Below, piece by piece: positions 6,564 to 9,233 of a stretch of DNA of 9,233 nt. Under the pieces are notes generated by a model. The model searched no databases and was not told where the DNA came from. It worked only from the letters and a program-made list of their open reading frames with translations. Position 1 is the first letter of the stretch. Each line of letters opens with the position of its first letter. The translations under genes and the position numbers were made by a program. Where the stretch lies: the NCBI GenBank assembly GCA_035642125.1, contig DASQSZ010000506.1, positions 1-9,233 on the forward strand, in the 5' to 3' direction. Source of the DNA: CALAED01 sp937891035 (GTDB lineage: Bacteria > Actinomycetota > Actinomycetes > Streptosporangiales > Streptosporangiaceae).

Positions 6564-6594
6564 ATTGGTGCGCATGAAGGCGAGTAGCTCTGGG

Positions 6595-7491
6595 ATGGCG
6601 AACACCCGGCGGTTCTTGTCATCACTCGGCCTCCCCGACCGGGACCTCGGCGAACTACCCACTTCGGACAAGAGGTTCCCCGACGGCGGGCAGTACCGCG
6701 TGGAGATCCCCTCGGTCGAAGGTCCCGTCGCGTTCCACGCCGTCCTCGAGGCCGCGAAAGAACACGAGGTCCGGATCCACCGCATCAGCCAGGGCAGCGG
6801 GATCATGCTCCTCACCGACCACGAGATCGAGGACATGGTCGCGCTCGGCCGCGAGCACGACATCGAGGTGTGCCTGTTCGTCGGGCCGCGCGCCGCGTGG
6901 GACGTCGGCATCCAGGTCACGGCCCCATCGGGTCGGGTCGCCGCCGGGGTGCTGCGCGGCGCCGACCAGCTTGTGTACGGCATCGAGGACGTGGTACGCG
7001 GTTGCGAACTCGGCCTGCGCAGCGTGCTCGTGTCCGATATCGGCCAGCTCTGGGTGCTCGGCCGCATGCGGGAGGCCGGTGAGCTGCCCGAGGACCTGGA
7101 ATTCAAGGCCTCCGTCTCCTTCCCCACGGCCAATCCGGCGACCGCCCGCCTGCTGGAAGATCTCGGCGTGACCACCATCAACATCCCCATCGACCTCACG
7201 CTCGCGCAGACAGCGGCGATCCGGCAGGCGGTGAACGTCCCGCTGGACGTCTACGTCGAGGGGGCGGACGATTTCGGTGGCGCGGTCCGCTACTACGAGA
7301 TCCCCGAGCTCGTCCGCGTGGCCGCACCGGTCCATCTCAAGTTCACGATGCGCAACGCGCCCGGCATCTATCCCTCCGGCCGGCATCTGTCCGACGTCGC
7401 CGTCAACACGGCGCGCGAACGGGTACGGCGGGCCGCGATCGGGCTTGCGATGCTCGAGCGCTACTACCAGGACGCCAAGGCGAGTCCCTAG
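6595..7491 (+). CDS. U32-peptidase-like predicted TIM-barrel protein
   Basis: A 298-residue protein that I associate, from memory of similar actinobacterial proteins, with the U32 peptidase-like group; no search was possible. Beta strand/helix alternation runs through the whole length, as in a TIM barrel. Landmarks are PDGGQYRVEIPSVEGP (29-44), RISQGSG (63-69), ADQLVYGIEDV (123-133), SFPTANPATARLLEDLG (175-191), PLDVYVEGADDFGG (216-229) and a C-terminal LKFTMRNAPGIYPSGRHL (248-265). It has no signal peptide and should be cytoplasmic. It is the first gene of the unit that continues with mutarotase and a sugar-binding lipoprotein, which argues for a role in carbohydrate use rather than proteolysis. 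The start is uncertain: ATG 6595 has GAAGG 14 bases upstream; ATG 6574, GTG 6568 and TTG 6565 are in frame but have no ribosome site. Confidence 0.7.
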   Translation: MANTRRFLSSLGLPDRDLGELPTSDKRFPDGGQYRVEIPSVEGPVAFHAVLEAAKEHEVRIHRISQGSGIMLLTDHEIEDMVALGREHDIEVCLFVGPRAAWDVGIQVTAPSGRVAAGVLRGADQLVYGIEDVVRGCELGLRSVLVSDIGQLWVLGRMREAGELPEDLEFKASVSFPTANPATARLLEDLGVTTINIPIDLTLAQTAAIRQAVNVPLDVYVEGADDFGGAVRYYEIPELVRVAAPVHLKFTMRNAPGIYPSGRHLSDVAVNTARERVRRAAIGLAMLERYYQDAKASP

Positions 7492-7548
7492 GGCGACGGG
7501 GCGTGTTACGGGGCACGTCCGTTCAACCCACCCCCAGAAGGAAGTGCC

Positions 7549-8760
7549 ATGCTCAAGAGATCGGTTAGACCTAGATCCCGCCGCACCGGCGTGGCGGGCA
7601 GGGTCATCGTGGCCGGCGCTGTGGCGGCCGCGGTGGCCGTGGCCGGGACGGCGGCGTCCGCCGCGCCGGCACGTACTATGCCGGCCACCATGAAAGCGAA
7701 CATCACCAAGGATCTGTTCGGCACGCTCGACGACGGCACCAAGGTCTGGCGCTACACGCTGACGAACAGCCGTATCCGCGTCCGGATCATCACCTATGGC
7801 GGCATCGTCCAGACGATCGAGGTGCCGGACCGGCGCGGCCGGGTCACGAACGTCGCCCTGGGCTTCGCCACCCTCGATGACTACGTGGCGAGCAACAACC
7901 CGGGCCCGTACTTCGGCGCGCTCATCGGCCGGTACGCCAACCGCATCGCCGAGGGCACCTTCACCCTCGACGGGGTCACCCACCAACTGCCGATCAACAA
8001 CGATCCCAACAGCCTGCACGGCGGGACCGACAGCTTCGACAAGAGGGTCTGGACGCCGACGGCGGGCCGCAACTCCGCCGGAGACCCCACGCTCCGGCTC
8101 GCTCTGACCAGCCCGGACGGCGACCAGGGCTACCCCGGTACGCTGCGCGCCACGGCGACGTACACGGTCACCGACGACTCGATCAGGGTCGACTACCGCG
8201 CCACCACCGACAAGGCGACGATCGTCAACCTGACGAACCACTCGTACTTCAACCTGGCCGGCGAGGGCACCGGCGACATCAACGGCCACCTGATGCAGCT
8301 CAACGCCAACCGCTACACTCCGGTCGACGCCACCCTCATCCCCACCGGTCAGCTCGCCCCCGTCGCCGGCACGCCGCTGGACTTCACCAAGCCCGTGGCG
8401 ATCGGCGACCGGATTCGCGACAACTTCGAGCAGCTCGTCTTCGGCCGCGGCTATGACCACAACTGGGTGCTGAACGGCTCGGGCTTCCGGCTCGCCGCGC
8501 GGGTCACCGAGCCCACCACCGGCCGGGTGCTGTCAATGTTCACCGACCAGCCCGGCATCCAGTTCTACTCGGGGAACTTCCTGGACGGCACGCTGTACGG
8601 CACGAGCGGCCGCCAGTACCGGCAGGGCGACGGGTTCGCGCTGGAGACCCAGCACTTCCCCGACTCGCCGAACCACGCCAACTTCCCGTCGACCGTGCTT
8701 CGGCCCGGTGACACCTACCGGACGTCAACGGTCTACACGTTCGGCACGACCCACCACTAG
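7549..8760 (+). CDS. secreted aldose 1-epimerase (galactose mutarotase family)
   Basis: A 403-residue protein catalysing interconversion of alpha and beta anomers of aldoses. Residues 1-39 are an export signal: a basic start with twin arginines (RSRRTGVAG) and a long Ala/Val core ending TAASA-AP, so Tat or Sec export is possible. The mutarotase fold follows, with the family's catalytic and binding residues in place: R132 in GRYANRI, H157 in NSLHGG, H231 in NHSYFNL, D303 in GYDHNW and general-base E366 in ALETQHFPDSPN. Mature length fits the family. The ATG at 7549 has an AGAAGGAAG ribosome site. It lies 57 bases after the U32-like gene and 78 bases before the binding-protein gene, on the same strand, so all three are probably co-transcribed. 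External location suggests it equilibrates sugar anomers before uptake. Confidence 0.93.
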   Translation: MLKRSVRPRSRRTGVAGRVIVAGAVAAAVAVAGTAASAAPARTMPATMKANITKDLFGTLDDGTKVWRYTLTNSRIRVRIITYGGIVQTIEVPDRRGRVTNVALGFATLDDYVASNNPGPYFGALIGRYANRIAEGTFTLDGVTHQLPINNDPNSLHGGTDSFDKRVWTPTAGRNSAGDPTLRLALTSPDGDQGYPGTLRATATYTVTDDSIRVDYRATTDKATIVNLTNHSYFNLAGEGTGDINGHLMQLNANRYTPVDATLIPTGQLAPVAGTPLDFTKPVAIGDRIRDNFEQLVFGRGYDHNWVLNGSGFRLAARVTEPTTGRVLSMFTDQPGIQFYSGNFLDGTLYGTSGRQYRQGDGFALETQHFPDSPNHANFPSTVLRPGDTYRTSTVYTFGTTHH

Positions 8761-8763
8761 CTC

Positions 8764-8791
8764 GCTGAGACCCCGGCGGGGCCGGGTCAGC
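8764..8791 (+). other. intergenic mRNA hairpin between mutarotase and binding-protein genes
   Basis: GCTGA (8764-8768) pairs with TCAGC (8787-8791), and CCCGGC (8772-8777) pairs with GCCGGG (8781-8786) around a GGG loop, leaving a 3-base bulge. There is no T-tract. It could be a weak terminator or an mRNA-stabilising stem that sets the dose of the binding protein relative to the genes before it. Confidence 0.45.
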
Positions 8792-8838
8792 AACGCATCG
8801 CCCGCCCGGTCCCGTCGGCTCCCCGCGAGGAGGTTCAC

Positions 8839-9233
8839 ATGAAAGACATCGATCCCAAGGTCGAAGAGGCCGTCGACACGCTGGGTCTCAAGGGTGCCGC
8901 GCGCCGCAGACTGCTCAGCGGTGCCGGTCTGGTCAGCGCGACGGCCGCCGCGTCGGCGCTGCTCGCGGCCTGCTCGAACGAGAACAAGAGCAACGCGAAC
9001 GCGCCGGAGGGCGGCCCCGGCAACTTCCCGAACACGCCGAGATGGCGGTTCGTGTTCGTCAACCACGTCACCACGAACCCGTTCTTCACGCCCACGCAGT
9101 ACGGCGCCCAGGACGCCTGCGCGCTGCTCGGCTGCACGTTCCAGTGGACCGGGTCGAAGGACTCGATCGTGGCGGAGATGGTGAGCGCCACCAACTCCGC
9201 CATCTCCAGCAAGGCCGACGGCATCGCGGTGGC
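8839..9233 (+). CDS. sugar ABC transporter substrate-binding lipoprotein (5' part)
   Basis: The first 131 codons are present; the gene runs off the right edge. Residues 21-45 (twin-arginine ARRRLLSGAG, a hydrophobic core, then LLAAC) form a Tat-like signal ending in a lipobox, with C45 as the expected lipidated residue. A Ser/Asn/Ala linker follows. From about residue 69 the sequence RFVFVNHVTTNPFF, then a helix, LLGCTFQWTGS and SAISSKADGIAV matches the first lobe of ribose-type periplasmic binding proteins (Peripla_BP_4, cluster B). ATG 8839 has a strong GAGGAGG site 5 bases upstream. It should capture a monosaccharide outside the membrane for an ABC importer whose permease and ATPase genes are expected to the right. 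Substrate is not readable from this fragment; the mutarotase upstream points to an aldose. Confidence 0.9.
   Translation, partial: MKDIDPKVEEAVDTLGLKGAARRRLLSGAGLVSATAAASALLAACSNENKSNANAPEGGPGNFPNTPRWRFVFVNHVTTNPFFTPTQYGAQDACALLGCTFQWTGSKDSIVAEMVSATNSAISSKADGIAV

Noticed and set aside
6655..8460. 601-codon open frame on the minus strand
   Set aside because: It is antisense to three well-supported plus-strand genes; its composition (Arg/Gly/Asp/Val-rich, no domain) is the usual shadow of GC-biased codons.

Overview
The window reads as chromosomal DNA of a high-GC Gram-positive actinomycete. Coding regions have a strong G/C bias at third codon positions. GTG/TTG starts are possible and Shine-Dalgarno sites are GGAGG-like. 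Regulators are of the LacI, IclR and XRE types, and exported proteins carry twin-arginine and lipobox signals. The genus cannot be fixed from sequence alone; a filamentous soil actinomycete (Streptosporangiales or Micromonosporales type) is an inference. No RNA genes, CRISPR arrays, IS elements or phage genes were seen.

Left block (1-2364), mixed accessory genes. The start of a membrane protein (probably GAP/Sap type) leaves the left edge on the minus strand. Divergent from it is an unrecognised conserved-looking 195-residue protein with a HxxxHxxxE motif. Convergent with that is a membrane-anchored XRE-type HTH protein with a four-cysteine extracytoplasmic SH3-like tail. Divergent from the XRE gene is a small secreted protein resembling the beta/gamma-crystallin-like (peptidase inhibitor I36) group. 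A perfect 13-bp hairpin closes this block.

Right block (2374-9233), a carbohydrate-uptake and catabolism locus. An MFS transporter (minus) and a LacI-family regulator (plus) diverge from an unusual operator region with two identical 13-bp direct repeats, each carrying the palindrome ATACGTAT. The lacI gene ends on the same CTAG as an SMP-30/gluconolactonase-type gene coming from the other strand. That lactonase is translationally coupled (ATGA overlap) to an upstream IclR-family regulator gene. From the iclR promoter region a second transcription unit runs rightwards: a U32-peptidase-like predicted TIM-barrel protein, an exported aldose 1-epimerase (mutarotase), and a sugar ABC-transporter substrate-binding lipoprotein cut by the window edge. 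The iclR/U32 intergenic region holds two N6-spaced inverted repeats and a good -35/-10 pair.

Working model (inference): the secreted mutarotase equilibrates the anomers of an extracellular sugar, the binding lipoprotein and an ABC transporter to its right import it, and the SMP-30 lactonase opens a sugar lactone in an oxidative, non-phosphorylating pathway. IclR and LacI set expression. The U32-like protein at the head of the transport operon has no assigned step and is the most interesting unknown here.
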